Source: Gammaproteobacteria bacterium
GTDB taxonomy: Bacteria; Pseudomonadota; Gammaproteobacteria; Poriferisulfidales; Poriferisulfidaceae
Direction: 5' to 3'
NCBI GenBank assembly: GCA_028819565.1
Contig: JAPPLD010000020.1
Span: forward strand, 159,319-223,318
Length of the DNA stretch: 64,000 nt
Part shown: positions 18,436 through 28,030 of the stretch, piece after piece
How positions within the stretch are numbered: position 1 is the stretch's first letter
Layout: the number at the start of each line of letters is the position of its first letter
Notes under the pieces: generated by a model
Told to the model about the DNA's origin: nothing
Database searches by the model: none
The model's input: only the letters and a program-made list of their open reading frames with translations
Translations under genes and position numbers: made by a program

Positions 18436-20097
18436 ATGAAAATCACCAAGGTCACCGTCCGGAATTTCAAGTGCTTTCGAGAGGAAAGTTTCGATCTTGA
18501 CGACAGCATCGTCATCGCCGGACCGAACAATTCCGGCAAGACGACCCTGCTGCAGGCCATCGCGACATGGTCGCTGGTATTGGAGCGTTGGTTTGAACTG
18601 AACGATTTCCAGAAGCACGGGGGCTTTTACGCCAGGGCACCGATCTCAAGGCAGACGTTCTACTCCGTTCCGATGCGGCATTTCAACATGCTTTGGAACG
18701 ATAGGAAATCCAACAAACGGATCAAGGTCGAACTGGAGGTCGCCACTGATGATGCGGGGCGCATCCGCATGGAAATAGAGAGCGACAGCAGCGAGCAGGT
18801 CTATGCCCGTCCTTCCAAGGATGTGGATTCCGCAGCCCTGAAAAAGGCGAGAGATTCTTACCGCACGTTTTTCGTGCCTTCTGTAAGCGGCATCGATCTT
18901 GACGAACCGGTGTACCAAAGACCGAAGATTGAGCAATTGCTGGGACAGGGGAAATCCGGGGATGCGTTGCGCAACCTGTTAGCGGAAACGAGCCTCGACC
19001 CGGACGCGTGGGGTCAGTTGACAGGGCTGATCGAGGACATGTTCGGCTACACCCTGCTCCCGCCCGATGATACCGGAGCCCACATCATCGCCGAGTACCG
19101 GGAGCATCCCGACGGTCCCAGGTTCGACATTAATGCGGCAGGCAGTGGATTCCTTCAGATGCTGTTGCTGCTAGCCTTCCTAGTTGGCCGAAAAAATGCC
19201 GTGCTGTTGCTGGATGAGCCCGATGCGCACCTGCATGTGATTCTGCAGGACACAATCTATGACAAGCTAAAGAGAATTGCACAGGCTTCAAATACCCAGC
19301 TCATCGTTGCCACGCATTCCGATGTGCTGATCAATGCGATCGATCCGAAAGACCTGCTTGCCATGCTGGGTCAGCCCCGAAAACTGGCAAGTGGAGACGA
19401 AAAGTCGTCGTTGATCCGCTCGCTTTCGATTCTGTCGAACACGGACATCCTCTTGGCCGAGGAAAAGGGGCATATCCTCTATGTCGAAGGTCGGACCGAT
19501 TTGAAAATTCTGCTGGAATGGGCCTTAATCCTGGAGCACCGCCTAGCAGATTTCCTGCAACGCCCGTTCTGGAAACCCACAGTGTTTGAGACGCGGGTCC
19601 AAGGCAAAGGCATCAAGGCGCAGGACCATTTCAAATCGCTTTTGCTTGTTCAAGAAGGAATGCGGGGCGTTCGGATTGTGGACAGGGATGGCAATGCGGG
19701 CATCCCGCCGCGGGAGGTCGCCGTCGAAGGCCGATTCCTGAAATTGTGCTGGGGCCGATACGAGATTGAGAATTACTTGCTACACCCGAGTGCTCTTGCT
19801 CGGTTTGTGGCGAAAGTCGCGGGAAAGAATGCACCACAGGCTTCAACCGAAGCCGTAAAAAAGATTATGAGTACTATCTTGTCTGCAAATGCGGCCAATG
19901 ATCCTCTTGGCGACCATGTGGTGCTTAGAGATCTGAAAGCTCGTTACGATATTTTGCCTCCCATTCTTGACCAAGTAGGACTCCAAGGATTCCCATACAC
20001 CCGCTACAACGAAATTGCTGCGGCCATGCGATCTGAGGAAGTCCACCCGGATGTGGCCGAAATCCTGGATGCCACCGCCGACCACTTCAATCTGTAA
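18436..20097 (+). CDS. AAA ATPase with C-terminal TOPRIM/DUF4435-like nuclease region
   Basis: 553 aa from ATG 18436, with AGGAAAG 9 bases upstream; the track's 18388 start adds 16 residues. Residues 1-330 are an ABC/SMC-like AAA_21 ATPase: Walker A GPNNSGKTT at about 29 and Walker B 'VLLLDEPDAHLH' at about 256, then 'LIVATHSDVLINAI'. A TOPRIM-like set follows: 'ILYVEGRTD' (Glu about 351) and 'RIVDRDGN' (DxD about 416-418), then 'RYEIENYLLHP', which resembles the DUF4435 signature. The architecture recalls OLD nucleases and fused PARIS (AriA-AriB) proteins. Its stop overlaps the Res start (TAATG), so it is translated with the restriction gene. Confidence 0.83.
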   Translation: MKITKVTVRNFKCFREESFDLDDSIVIAGPNNSGKTTLLQAIATWSLVLERWFELNDFQKHGGFYARAPISRQTFYSVPMRHFNMLWNDRKSNKRIKVELEVATDDAGRIRMEIESDSSEQVYARPSKDVDSAALKKARDSYRTFFVPSVSGIDLDEPVYQRPKIEQLLGQGKSGDALRNLLAETSLDPDAWGQLTGLIEDMFGYTLLPPDDTGAHIIAEYREHPDGPRFDINAAGSGFLQMLLLLAFLVGRKNAVLLLDEPDAHLHVILQDTIYDKLKRIAQASNTQLIVATHSDVLINAIDPKDLLAMLGQPRKLASGDEKSSLIRSLSILSNTDILLAEEKGHILYVEGRTDLKILLEWALILEHRLADFLQRPFWKPTVFETRVQGKGIKAQDHFKSLLLVQEGMRGVRIVDRDGNAGIPPREVAVEGRFLKLCWGRYEIENYLLHPSALARFVAKVAGKNAPQASTEAVKKIMSTILSANAANDPLGDHVVLRDLKARYDILPPILDQVGLQGFPYTRYNEIAAAMRSEEVHPDVAEILDATADHFNL

Positions 20098-23000
20098 TGC
20101 CTGCGCACGAAGTCGAAGAGCCGATCATCAACTCCCCGTACGAGGAGCCGGCAAGCCACTGGAAAATCCATGAACATGAGCCGCCGGAGCACCTCGATGG
20201 TCGGCGTGAGCCGACCTACGTGTATCTGCCTCCAGAAAAGAAAACGGAAGGCGACGACGAGCGGACGGTCGGATACGAGTTGAAACTGGAAGAGGTTGCC
20301 CTGCTTCGACAGCGCCTAGCCGAGTGGCGGCCGCTTGCCTTGCAGGGCCAAGGCGGAGTCAGCCGAACCACCATGGACTTGCTGCAGTACTGGCACCGCG
20401 AGGGGCGGGGACAACGATTGTTCTTCGCCCAATTGGAAGCGGCCGAGACCATCATCTTCCTGACCGAAGCGAGGGATGATTTCTTACAAGGCATCAATAT
20501 TCCCCAAGAGGATATCGGTGAGAACAAACGAAAGAAAGGACTGACCGCCTTCCAGCGGTATTGCTGCCAGATGGCGACTGGTACGGGGAAGACCATGGTG
20601 ATGGCCATGCTGGCGGCATGGAGCATACTGAACAAAGTCGCAAACAGGAGCGATGGCAAATTTTCAGATACAGTCCTGGTCGTCTGCCCGAACGTGACCA
20701 TCCGCGACCGCCTAGCCGAATTGAATCCAAAAAGGGGCGAGGCGAGCATTTATCGGACCCGGGACCTCGTCCCGCCTAGCAAGATGCCCGATTTGGCGAA
20801 AGGAAGGCTCTACACCACGAACTGGCACATCTTCGAGCCGCGCAACACGCAAGCAGGCAACAAGGTGATAAAGGCTGGAAAGCGCGTCACTGTTCGGGAA
20901 ACGGTATTCATTGGCGATAAGACGACGACGCTTCGCGGCAAACGCTACATGACCGAAGACGATCTTCGCAAGAAATCGGCGCTGAACTTTCTGGAGATTC
21001 TGGACGAACAGCGCGATGTGAGTGGAACTCTGAAGAAGGTCGAAATCAAATCGGAAAAGTACATGGAGTCTGACGCTGCTCTGGTGCGGCGGGTACTGGG
21101 GAAGGATCTCGGATCCAGAAAGAACATACTGGTGTTCAACGATGAGGCGCATCACGCTTACCGCATCCGGGACATCGGAGAGGAAGACGATGGCCCGGCG
21201 GGAGACGAAGACGAATTCACGGATTACTTTTATGCGGAAGCCACGACTTGGATCGAAGGGCTGGACAAGGTAAATCATCAGCGCGGCATCAATTTTTGCG
21301 TGGACTTCTCCGCGACGCCGTACTTTTTGGGTCGTGCGGGCACGGACACCAACCGTATCTTCCCGTGGACCGTCAGCAGTTTCGGGTTGCAGGACGCCAT
21401 CGAGTCCGGCCTGGTGAAGATCCCGCAACTTGCGGCGCGTGATACGAGCGGGGCGACCGTGCCGGGTTACTTCAACATCTGGAAGTGGATCCTGCCGAAA
21501 CTCACGGCCCCCGAGCGCGGGGGAAAGAAGGCCGGGCCCAAGCCCGAAGCGATCCTGAAATATGCCCATACCCCGATAGCCATGATGGGTGGCCTGTGGC
21601 AGGAACTGCACCGGTTGCAGATTGATTCGGGAGATCCTTACCAGCCGGTTCTCATCATCATCTGCAAGACGAAAAAGTTGGCGAACATCATGTATGACTG
21701 GATTGCCGAGGATAAACCACCGATCCCAACCATTCCGAGAGTCGGCCTGCCGGAACTGCGGAACACCCCAGACCAGGCAAACACCATCTGCGTGTATTCG
21801 GACATGCAGATGGAACTCGAAAGCGGCGTTGCGAAAAGCGACGAAACCCGCTGGATGCGCCATACGCTCGACACGATCGGCAAAGGAGCCTGGCCTCAGG
21901 ATGGGCAAGGGCGCGCGCAGTATCCCGAAAGTTTCGAGGAACTGGCAGAGAAACTCGGACGCGAGAAGCATCCGCCCGGTCGCGATATTCGCTGCATCGT
22001 CAGCGTTGGCATGCTGACCGAAGGTTGGAATTGTAATACGGTCACGCACATCATCGGGTTGCGTCCTTTCATGTCTCAGTTGTTGTGCGAGCAGGTGATC
22101 GGCCGGGGTTTGCGGCGCACTTCCTATGAAGTCGGCGAGGATGAGCGTTTGCCAGAAGAGATCGCGACGGTACTGGGCGTCCCTCTGTCCGCCTTTACGG
22201 TCAAGGCGAAAAAAACAAAGGACAATGGCAAGCCGCCCACCCGCCATCATATTTATGCCTTGCCGAATAGGAGAGAATTTGAAATCCGTTTCCCGCGCGT
22301 TGAAGGGTATTCATACGAAATCAGGTCTGGTCTGGATTGCGACTGGAAGAACGTGCCTCCGACACGCATTGATGCTGAGAACATTCCGCCGGAGGTGGAG
22401 CTGAAGGCTGGTTTGCCATCCAACGAGGGAATACCCGCGATTAGCGGTCCTGGAAAGATAACGGAAGCGCATCTGACGGCATTTCGAAAAGAACGCATGC
22501 AGAAAAGAATCTACGAAATGACCGGTACGCTCGCCAGGGCGTATGCCGAAGATCCCAGTTGCCAATTGCCTTCCGACATTCTATTCCAGCAACTGTTTCC
22601 GATCGTTCGGACATACATGGAACTGAAAGTCGATGCTTCTTACCCTTCCGACAAGAAGGATGCCTTTCTCTCCCCTTACTATGGATGGATCGTCGAGATT
22701 CTGCGCGAGTACATCAAGCCGAACGAGGCTGCCGGAGATCCTCCCCGGCTACCTCGCTACGAGAGCCAGCGGGAAGCGGGGTCGACGGGCGATGTTGACT
22801 TCTATACCAAGCGAAAGCCTTATCAGGTCAACAAAAGTCACATCAATGCCGTAGTCCCGGACACCAATCTCGAACGGAAGGCGGCCCGCCACTTGGACAA
22901 GCATCCCAAGGTGCTGGCGTTCGCCAAGAACGAGGGGATGGGATTTGGCATCCCTTATCTATACAACGGACAGGTTCATGACTACCTGCCGGATTTCCTC

Positions 23001-23216
23001 GTCCGCTTGCCGAGCACAGATGAGGAATTGATCCTTATCCTGGAAACCAAGTTGTTTCCCGACCCCAGGAAAGAGATTAAAAAGGCTGCTGCGGAACGTT
23101 GGGTGGACGCGGTGAACGCGGACCGTCGCTATGGCCGATGGCACTACCGCATGGTGGAAGATGCGGCTGAGATTGGCGATATTATCGAGACCCTTTCGGA
23201 GGCTAGCACCCATTAA
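20097..23216 (+). CDS. Type III restriction enzyme Res-like helicase-nuclease
   Basis: 1039 aa. Superfamily 2 helicase motifs are in order: Walker A 'MATGTGKTM' (GTGKT at about 162-166), DEAH box 'NDEAHHAYR' (about 349), 'VDFSATPYF', and motif VI 'LLCEQVIGRGLRR'. The C-terminus has a PD-(D/E)xK nuclease pattern: 'YLPDFLVRL' (Asp about 966) followed by 'LILETKL' (Glu 983, Lys 985). It would translocate on and cut unmethylated DNA together with the Mod protein upstream. It starts within the stop of the ATPase gene, making a Mod-ATPase-Res order. PGAP groups such proteins as a BPTD_3080-type endonuclease; I recall that name but cannot confirm membership. Confidence 0.88.
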   Translation: MPAHEVEEPIINSPYEEPASHWKIHEHEPPEHLDGRREPTYVYLPPEKKTEGDDERTVGYELKLEEVALLRQRLAEWRPLALQGQGGVSRTTMDLLQYWHREGRGQRLFFAQLEAAETIIFLTEARDDFLQGINIPQEDIGENKRKKGLTAFQRYCCQMATGTGKTMVMAMLAAWSILNKVANRSDGKFSDTVLVVCPNVTIRDRLAELNPKRGEASIYRTRDLVPPSKMPDLAKGRLYTTNWHIFEPRNTQAGNKVIKAGKRVTVRETVFIGDKTTTLRGKRYMTEDDLRKKSALNFLEILDEQRDVSGTLKKVEIKSEKYMESDAALVRRVLGKDLGSRKNILVFNDEAHHAYRIRDIGEEDDGPAGDEDEFTDYFYAEATTWIEGLDKVNHQRGINFCVDFSATPYFLGRAGTDTNRIFPWTVSSFGLQDAIESGLVKIPQLAARDTSGATVPGYFNIWKWILPKLTAPERGGKKAGPKPEAILKYAHTPIAMMGGLWQELHRLQIDSGDPYQPVLIIICKTKKLANIMYDWIAEDKPPIPTIPRVGLPELRNTPDQANTICVYSDMQMELESGVAKSDETRWMRHTLDTIGKGAWPQDGQGRAQYPESFEELAEKLGREKHPPGRDIRCIVSVGMLTEGWNCNTVTHIIGLRPFMSQLLCEQVIGRGLRRTSYEVGEDERLPEEIATVLGVPLSAFTVKAKKTKDNGKPPTRHHIYALPNRREFEIRFPRVEGYSYEIRSGLDCDWKNVPPTRIDAENIPPEVELKAGLPSNEGIPAISGPGKITEAHLTAFRKERMQKRIYEMTGTLARAYAEDPSCQLPSDILFQQLFPIVRTYMELKVDASYPSDKKDAFLSPYYGWIVEILREYIKPNEAAGDPPRLPRYESQREAGSTGDVDFYTKRKPYQVNKSHINAVVPDTNLERKAARHLDKHPKVLAFAKNEGMGFGIPYLYNGQVHDYLPDFLVRLPSTDEELILILETKLFPDPRKEIKKAAAERWVDAVNADRRYGRWHYRMVEDAAEIGDIIETLSEASTH

Positions 23217-23302
23217 AAACTTTGACCTGAGAATTGATGATGATGCTTCTGCGGGATGCATGCCACGGATGTCAGAATAATCAATGAAAGAGTGAAAATG
23301 TT

Positions 23303-24550
23303 ATGAACCAGAGCGAACGACGAGAAATATTGCAGCGATTGGAAAGTGCCCAGAAGAGAAGCCAAGAAGCATTCGAAAAAACTGAAAAAGGATGGGATCT
23401 ACATCAAGGAACGCAAATAGCGAATTGGTGGATATTCATGGCAGCGGGTTATTCTGGCATTGAGCAAAGTTTCAAATGTATGATTGCAATGGAAAGAGGA
23501 ATAACCATTGAGGCCCTGTTAAAAGAAAAACAAACAAATTTTCGAACTCATGATTTGGGTGACCTTTTTGATCAGATAAGCGAGGACACGAAACAAGTTC
23601 TGAATGAATATTATGAAAGATTCCAGTCTCTGCATAATTACATTGAGACCGAGAGATTGTGTGATTTTTTGAAAGAAGTGTCGGGGACGGAGGGGAAGGG
23701 ATATGAGCAATGGCGGTATGCGCTAATCCAGCCAGGTCCAATCCCGCCCAATAGCGTGGATTGTATGTTGGCAATTTGGTGCGCAAGCGTACAGTTGGTA
23801 GAGAAGACGCTATACCCAAGCAGATCGATTTGGATGCCTGATAGAGAATTGTTGCAAACATTTGAATCTGTCTTGCAAGATGCCTGGGGTGAGGTATACA
23901 TACGGAGACAGAATGCAGAGATGGAAGTGGCCGATGATACAGGAGAGCTAGACAGGTGGCTTGAGTCATATGACCATCCGATTAATGCCTACGCCGACCT
24001 GCTTTGGAATCATCACCGAGGCATGATTTCAGAATATGTGGGAGGTTCAGATTGGTTGGTGGAGTTATTCTGTGAGTGGTCGGAAAGAATTACGAGGCCA
24101 AGCCAGAATGGCACCCAAACAGGCTTATCGTGTTTTGCTGGTCGCGCGAAAGGGAACACGAGAATGGGGATCGGAGTACGTTGGGATGCTGAAAAAAACC
24201 GGTTCAAAAATGTCCCTTGGAATCTGGATCAGGTTTTGGCTGAATCGGTACCCGATACTGCGAAAAAAATCGAATGGGGAATGGGTGAAACCCGGCACAA
24301 AATATTGAGCAAAATGCACAGAGAGGGGTTTGATGTGAAAGAGTGTAGGTCCTATGGCGGAGAACAAGAAGACAAGGAATGGAGCTGCACTATGGTGGCA
24401 GAAAAAACACAAGCATCGAGGGAAAAACTCATTCTTGAGATGTGGGAAAAAGCACGGAGTTCAGATATCTATGTGGACTTAAAGGGTGCTGCTTCAAAAG
24501 AGATTGATGACGTTCAGAAATGGATACGAAGCCCTAGCCATCGACACTGA
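23303..24550 (+). CDS. Unknown protein with HEPN-like Rx4H motif
   Basis: 415 aa, no family recognised. The N-terminal 140 residues look all-helical and contain 'YYERFQSLHNYIETERLCDF', an R-x4-H motif (Arg106/His111) of the kind used by HEPN ribonucleases. The residue after Arg is Phe rather than the common polar residue, so this is only a hint. The C-terminal 180 residues are mixed and rich in Trp, Lys and Glu. It begins 86 bases after res on the same strand and is clearly more AT-rich than the flanking housekeeping genes. By position it is a candidate effector or accessory of the restriction island, or an independent cargo gene. Confidence 0.7.
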   Translation: MNQSERREILQRLESAQKRSQEAFEKTEKGWDLHQGTQIANWWIFMAAGYSGIEQSFKCMIAMERGITIEALLKEKQTNFRTHDLGDLFDQISEDTKQVLNEYYERFQSLHNYIETERLCDFLKEVSGTEGKGYEQWRYALIQPGPIPPNSVDCMLAIWCASVQLVEKTLYPSRSIWMPDRELLQTFESVLQDAWGEVYIRRQNAEMEVADDTGELDRWLESYDHPINAYADLLWNHHRGMISEYVGGSDWLVELFCEWSERITRPSQNGTQTGLSCFAGRAKGNTRMGIGVRWDAEKNRFKNVPWNLDQVLAESVPDTAKKIEWGMGETRHKILSKMHREGFDVKECRSYGGEQEDKEWSCTMVAEKTQASREKLILEMWEKARSSDIYVDLKGAASKEIDDVQKWIRSPSHRH

Positions 24551-24673
24551 AAGCGTATAAAACAGCACTATCTGCACGGGTGGATGCTAGGCTAACAAAA
24601 TGGCGAGAGTATAAAAGCGCAGCAGTAAAGGCTTGATTGACCTGGACATGTAGCAACAACTTGCAGAGTGATA

Positions 24674-24862
24674 ATGGATCGGACGAAGCACTATTACCAC
24701 GAAGCCTTTTACAAGGGGAAATGGGTGATTTATGCCGATTGGGACAGCAGGGCATATGACTGGCGAGCCAAAAGACTGGCGGATGAGAGCGGGTGCAAGG
24801 TACGTATCCGGCAGTGTGGCAAGATCGTCACGACCTTCAAGCCAAATCCGGTTTTTCGGTAA
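24674..24862 (+). CDS. Small hypothetical protein
   Basis: 62 aa from ATG 24674 (a GTG lies two codons earlier): MDRTKHYYHEAFYKGKWVIYADWDSRAYDW... then 'CKVRIRQCGKIVTTFKPNPVF'. The composition is protein-like, with many aromatic residues and a conserved-looking C-x6-C spacing, but I recognise no family. The ribosome site is weak. It closes the island before yebC and could be a small phage-type or mobile-element protein. Confidence 0.45.
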   Translation: MDRTKHYYHEAFYKGKWVIYADWDSRAYDWRAKRLADESGCKVRIRQCGKIVTTFKPNPVFR

Positions 24863-25188
24863 GCCCGTCGCCTTGACAAGGTAAAAGCCCCGCGAGAGGT
24901 GCGCCTGCCTCCACCTTGAATTGGAAGCAATAGTTTTATTGGGCAAACCAGCCTGTCTGGAGAAAAGAAAGGAGTGAAGCGTTTTTGGGCTCACTTATTT
25001 CCTCGCTTTTTCTCTTTGGAGAGACTGGGAAATCGGGCTTTCTTATAGCAGGTGTAAAATCCGATTCATGACTCAAGCGAAGGCTTCCTTGCGGGCTACT
25101 GTACAGGCCGGGTCAGGAAGCATTTCTTCGCATTACGGTGATTCCCGTTGGATTCAGGGCCTCACCTCACTTCGGAGCACCTGAAATC
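24863..25188. other. Non-coding gap between defence island and yebC
   Basis: No convincing gene. The right part should hold the yebC promoter: a TAAAAT -10-like hexamer occurs in 'caggtgtaaaatccg' near 25060, with no clear -35. The left part contains an imperfect T-rich stretch but no clean terminator. The right edge of the island probably lies here; I could not find a direct repeat or attachment site. Confidence 0.4.
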
Positions 25189-25929
25189 ATGGCAGGTCAC
25201 AGCAAGTGGGCCAACATCCAGCACCGCAAGAAGCGGCAGGACGACAAGCGCGGGAAACTGTTCTCCAAGCTGATTCGGGAGGTGATGGTGGCGGCGAAGA
25301 TCGGTGGGCCGGATCCCACCGACAATTCCCGGTTGCGCTTGGCGGTGGACAAGGCGATGTCGGCGAACATGCCGAAGGACACGGTGGAGCGCGCGATCAA
25401 GCGCGGTTGCGGCGATGCGGACAGCGCCGCGTACGAGGAAATCCGATACGAAGGCTACGGCCCGGGTGGGGTGGCGGTGCTGATCGACTGCCTTACCGAC
25501 AACCGGAACCGCACGGTCTCCGAGGTCCGGCACACGCTGGGCAAGCACGGCGGCAGCCTGGGCAACAGCGGTTCGGTGACCTACCTGTTCTCGGCGGTGG
25601 GGGTGTTGAGTTACGCGCCCGGCACGAATGCAGACAACCTGATGGACCAGGCCGTTGAGGCTGGCGCCGATGACTTGGCCGTGCTGGACGACGAGTCGGT
25701 GGAAGTGCTGACGCAGCCCCAGGACTTCGTGACGGTCCGGCAAGGCTTGACCGAGGCGGGCCAGGCGCCGGATCATGCCGAGGTGACGATGCGGGCGCAG
25801 ACCCTGGTCGAACTGGAAGGCGACGAGGCGCTGAAATTGATGAAACTGGTGGACGGGCTGGAAGAATTGGATGACGTGCAGAATGTTTACACCAATGCGA
25901 GCATTCCAGATGCCCTGTATGCGGACTGA
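25189..25929 (+). CDS. yebC: YebC/PmpR-family protein
   Basis: 246 aa from ATG 25189 (MAGHSKWANIQHRKKRQDDKRGKLFSK), the invariant family start; the track's 25138 start is upstream. YebC/TACO1 proteins have been described as transcriptional regulators and, more recently, as ribosome-associated factors that relieve stalling at proline stretches. The conserved 'NMPKDTVERAIKRG' and 'YEGYGPGGVAVLIDCLTDNRNRT' are present. It begins the yebC-ruvCAB-tol block, 3 bases before ruvC. Confidence 0.97.
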   Translation: MAGHSKWANIQHRKKRQDDKRGKLFSKLIREVMVAAKIGGPDPTDNSRLRLAVDKAMSANMPKDTVERAIKRGCGDADSAAYEEIRYEGYGPGGVAVLIDCLTDNRNRTVSEVRHTLGKHGGSLGNSGSVTYLFSAVGVLSYAPGTNADNLMDQAVEAGADDLAVLDDESVEVLTQPQDFVTVRQGLTEAGQAPDHAEVTMRAQTLVELEGDEALKLMKLVDGLEELDDVQNVYTNASIPDALYAD

Positions 25930-25932
25930 ACC

Positions 25933-26424
25933 ATGATCCGGGTAATCGGCGTGGACCCCGGCTTGCGGCGCACCGGCTACGGTGTGATCGAGACCGACGG
26001 GTACCGCCACCGTTACCGGGACAGCGGCCAGATCTGCCCTGGGCAAGGCTCAATCCCGGAACGATTAGGAAAGTTGTTCCTGGAACTGGGCGAGGTGCTC
26101 GAGGTTCATGCGCCAGACTGCGCGGCAGTCGAGACCTCGTTCATTGCTGCCAACGCGGGTACGGCGCTCAAACTCGGTCAGGCGCGCGGAGCATTGATCA
26201 GCGCCTGCGTGGTGCGCCAGATCGAAGTGTTTGAATATTCTCCGCGCAGCATGAAACAGGCGATCACCGGGCAGGGCGGAGCCACCAAGGAACAGGTTCA
26301 GTTCATGGTGCAGCGCTTGCTGGGGTTGGCCGAATCGCCGCAGGCGGATGAGGCGGATGCGTTGGGGTTGGCCCTGTGCCACGCACACAGCCAGCCGCTG
26401 ACCCCGGAGGGACTCGCGACATGA
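25933..26424 (+). CDS. ruvC: Holliday-junction endonuclease RuvC
   Basis: 163 aa. It cuts Holliday junctions during recombination, guided by RuvAB. The catalytic acids are visible: '[11 protein letters not shown]' (first Asp), '[22 protein letters not shown]' (Glu) and the C-terminal '[16 protein letters not shown]' (Asp pair). The start is 3 bases after yebC; the stop overlaps ruvA by 4 bases. Confidence 0.97.
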   Translation: MIRVIGVDPGLRRTGYGVIETDGYRHRYRDSGQICPGQGSIPERLGKLFLELGEVLEVHAPDCAAVETSFIAANAGTALKLGQARGALISACVVRQIEVFEYSPRSMKQAITGQGGATKEQVQFMVQRLLGLAESPQADEADALGLALCHAHSQPLTPEGLAT

Positions 26425-26996
26425 TCGCGTATCTGCGCGGGCCCGTCACCTATCGCCAGCCTCCGGAACTGATCGTGGAGGCAGGCGGCGTCGGCTACCG
26501 GGTGCTGGCATCGATGGCCACGTTCGACAACCTGCCGCAGGACGATTCGGAAGTGGTGCTTCCGACCCTGCTGGTCGTGCGCGAGAACGCGCACACCCTG
26601 TTCGGCTTTGCCGACGAAGCGGAGCGTCAGCGGTTCAGCCAGCTGATGCGGATCTCCGGGATCGGCGCCAAGACTGCGCTGGCGATCCTGTCGGCCCTGC
26701 CGGGTGCGACGCTGCGCCAGCACGTGGAGGCTGGGAACCTGGACGGGTTGACCCAGGTGCCCGGAATCGGCGAGAAGACCGCCCAGCGGTTGCTGGTCGA
26801 GTTGCAGCACATGGTGCTGAAGGCGGAAGACACCGAGGTCGCCGAAGTGGCTACGCCGCAATACGAGGCACAGCAGGGCTTGGTTCGCCTGGGCTGGAAG
26901 CCGACCGAGGCCCGGCGCATGATCGGGGCGATCGAGACGCAGGGGCTGGGGGCCGAGGACATCATTCGCGAGGCCTTGCGCGGGAGCGTGCGATGA
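26421..26996 (+). CDS. ruvA: Holliday-junction branch-migration protein RuvA
   Basis: 191 aa from ATG 26421 ([13 protein letters not shown]), overlapping ruvC. The tetrameric RuvA holds the junction open for RuvB. The OB-fold start, the two helix-hairpin-helix motifs ('[21 protein letters not shown]' and '[19 protein letters not shown]') and the C-terminal RuvB-binding domain ('[15 protein letters not shown]') are present. Overlaps ruvB by 4 bases. Confidence 0.97.
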   Translation: MIAYLRGPVTYRQPPELIVEAGGVGYRVLASMATFDNLPQDDSEVVLPTLLVVRENAHTLFGFADEAERQRFSQLMRISGIGAKTALAILSALPGATLRQHVEAGNLDGLTQVPGIGEKTAQRLLVELQHMVLKAEDTEVAEVATPQYEAQQGLVRLGWKPTEARRMIGAIETQGLGAEDIIREALRGSVR

Positions 26997-28030
26997 GCGA
27001 GGACACGCTGCTGCAGCGTGGCGCGGCGCTGGGCGAGGCATCGCTGGAAAATAGCATCCGCCCGCGTAAGTTGGAAGACTTTGTCGGCCAAGCGGAGTTG
27101 CGCGAGCAGTTCGAGGTTTTCATCGAGGCGGCGCGACGTCGGGAGCGGCCGCTCGACCATGTGCTGGTGTTCGGTCCGCCGGGGCTTGGCAAGACGACCC
27201 TGTCGCACATCGTCGCCAACGAGATGGGCGGGCAGTTGCGCCAGTCGGCCGGACCGGTTCTGGAGCGCGGTGGAGACCTGGCGGCGATCCTGACCAGCCT
27301 GCAGGAAGGCGACGTGCTGTTCATCGACGAGATTCACCGTTTGCAGCCGGCCGTGGAGGAGATCCTGTACCCGGCACTGGAGGATTGCCGGATCGACCTG
27401 ATGATCGGCGAGGGTGCGGCGGCACGCTCGATTCAGCTCGACCTGCCTCCGTTCACGCTGGTCGGCGCGACCACTCGGGCCGGATTGCTGACGCCGCCGC
27501 TGATGTCGCGCTTTGGCATCGTCGGCCGACTTGATTTCTACTCCGCGGAAGAACTGGCCCGCATTGCCCGCCGCTCGGCAGACATCCTCGACATTCCAAT
27601 CGATGACGATGGCGCGTTGGAGATCGGCCGTCGCTCGCGCGGCACGCCGCGTATCGCGAACCGTCTGCTGCGGCGGGTGCAAGACTACGCAGAGGTCCGG
27701 GCGGACGGGAAAGTGACCGCTCCGGTGGCGGCGGAGGCGCTGGAGTTCATGCGTGTCGACCGTTGCGGCATCGACCGGCTGGATCGCGAGTACCTGCGCA
27801 TCATCATCGAGAAGTTCAATGGCGGACCGGTCGGCATCGACAGCCTGTCGGTGGCGGTCAACGAAGAGCGCGGAACACTGGAGGACATGGTTGAGCCCTA
27901 CCTGATCCAGTTGGGATTCCTGATGCGGACTCCCCGAGGCCGGGTCGCCACGCCGCGGGCACGCGAGCATTTGGGGCTTGAGCCACTGCCGGGGACAAAC
28001 GAATTGCCGTTGACGCAGTCGGAGGACTAA
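26993..28030 (+). CDS. ruvB: Holliday-junction branch-migration helicase RuvB
   Basis: 345 aa hexameric AAA+ motor. Walker A '[14 protein letters not shown]', Walker B '[10 protein letters not shown]', sensor '[10 protein letters not shown]' and the C-terminal winged helix ('[20 protein letters not shown]') are all present. It is the third gene of ruvCAB, with its start inside ruvA and its last base shared with the ybgC start. Confidence 0.98.
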   Translation: MSEDTLLQRGAALGEASLENSIRPRKLEDFVGQAELREQFEVFIEAARRRERPLDHVLVFGPPGLGKTTLSHIVANEMGGQLRQSAGPVLERGGDLAAILTSLQEGDVLFIDEIHRLQPAVEEILYPALEDCRIDLMIGEGAAARSIQLDLPPFTLVGATTRAGLLTPPLMSRFGIVGRLDFYSAEELARIARRSADILDIPIDDDGALEIGRRSRGTPRIANRLLRRVQDYAEVRADGKVTAPVAAEALEFMRVDRCGIDRLDREYLRIIIEKFNGGPVGIDSLSVAVNEERGTLEDMVEPYLIQLGFLMRTPRGRVATPRAREHLGLEPLPGTNELPLTQSED

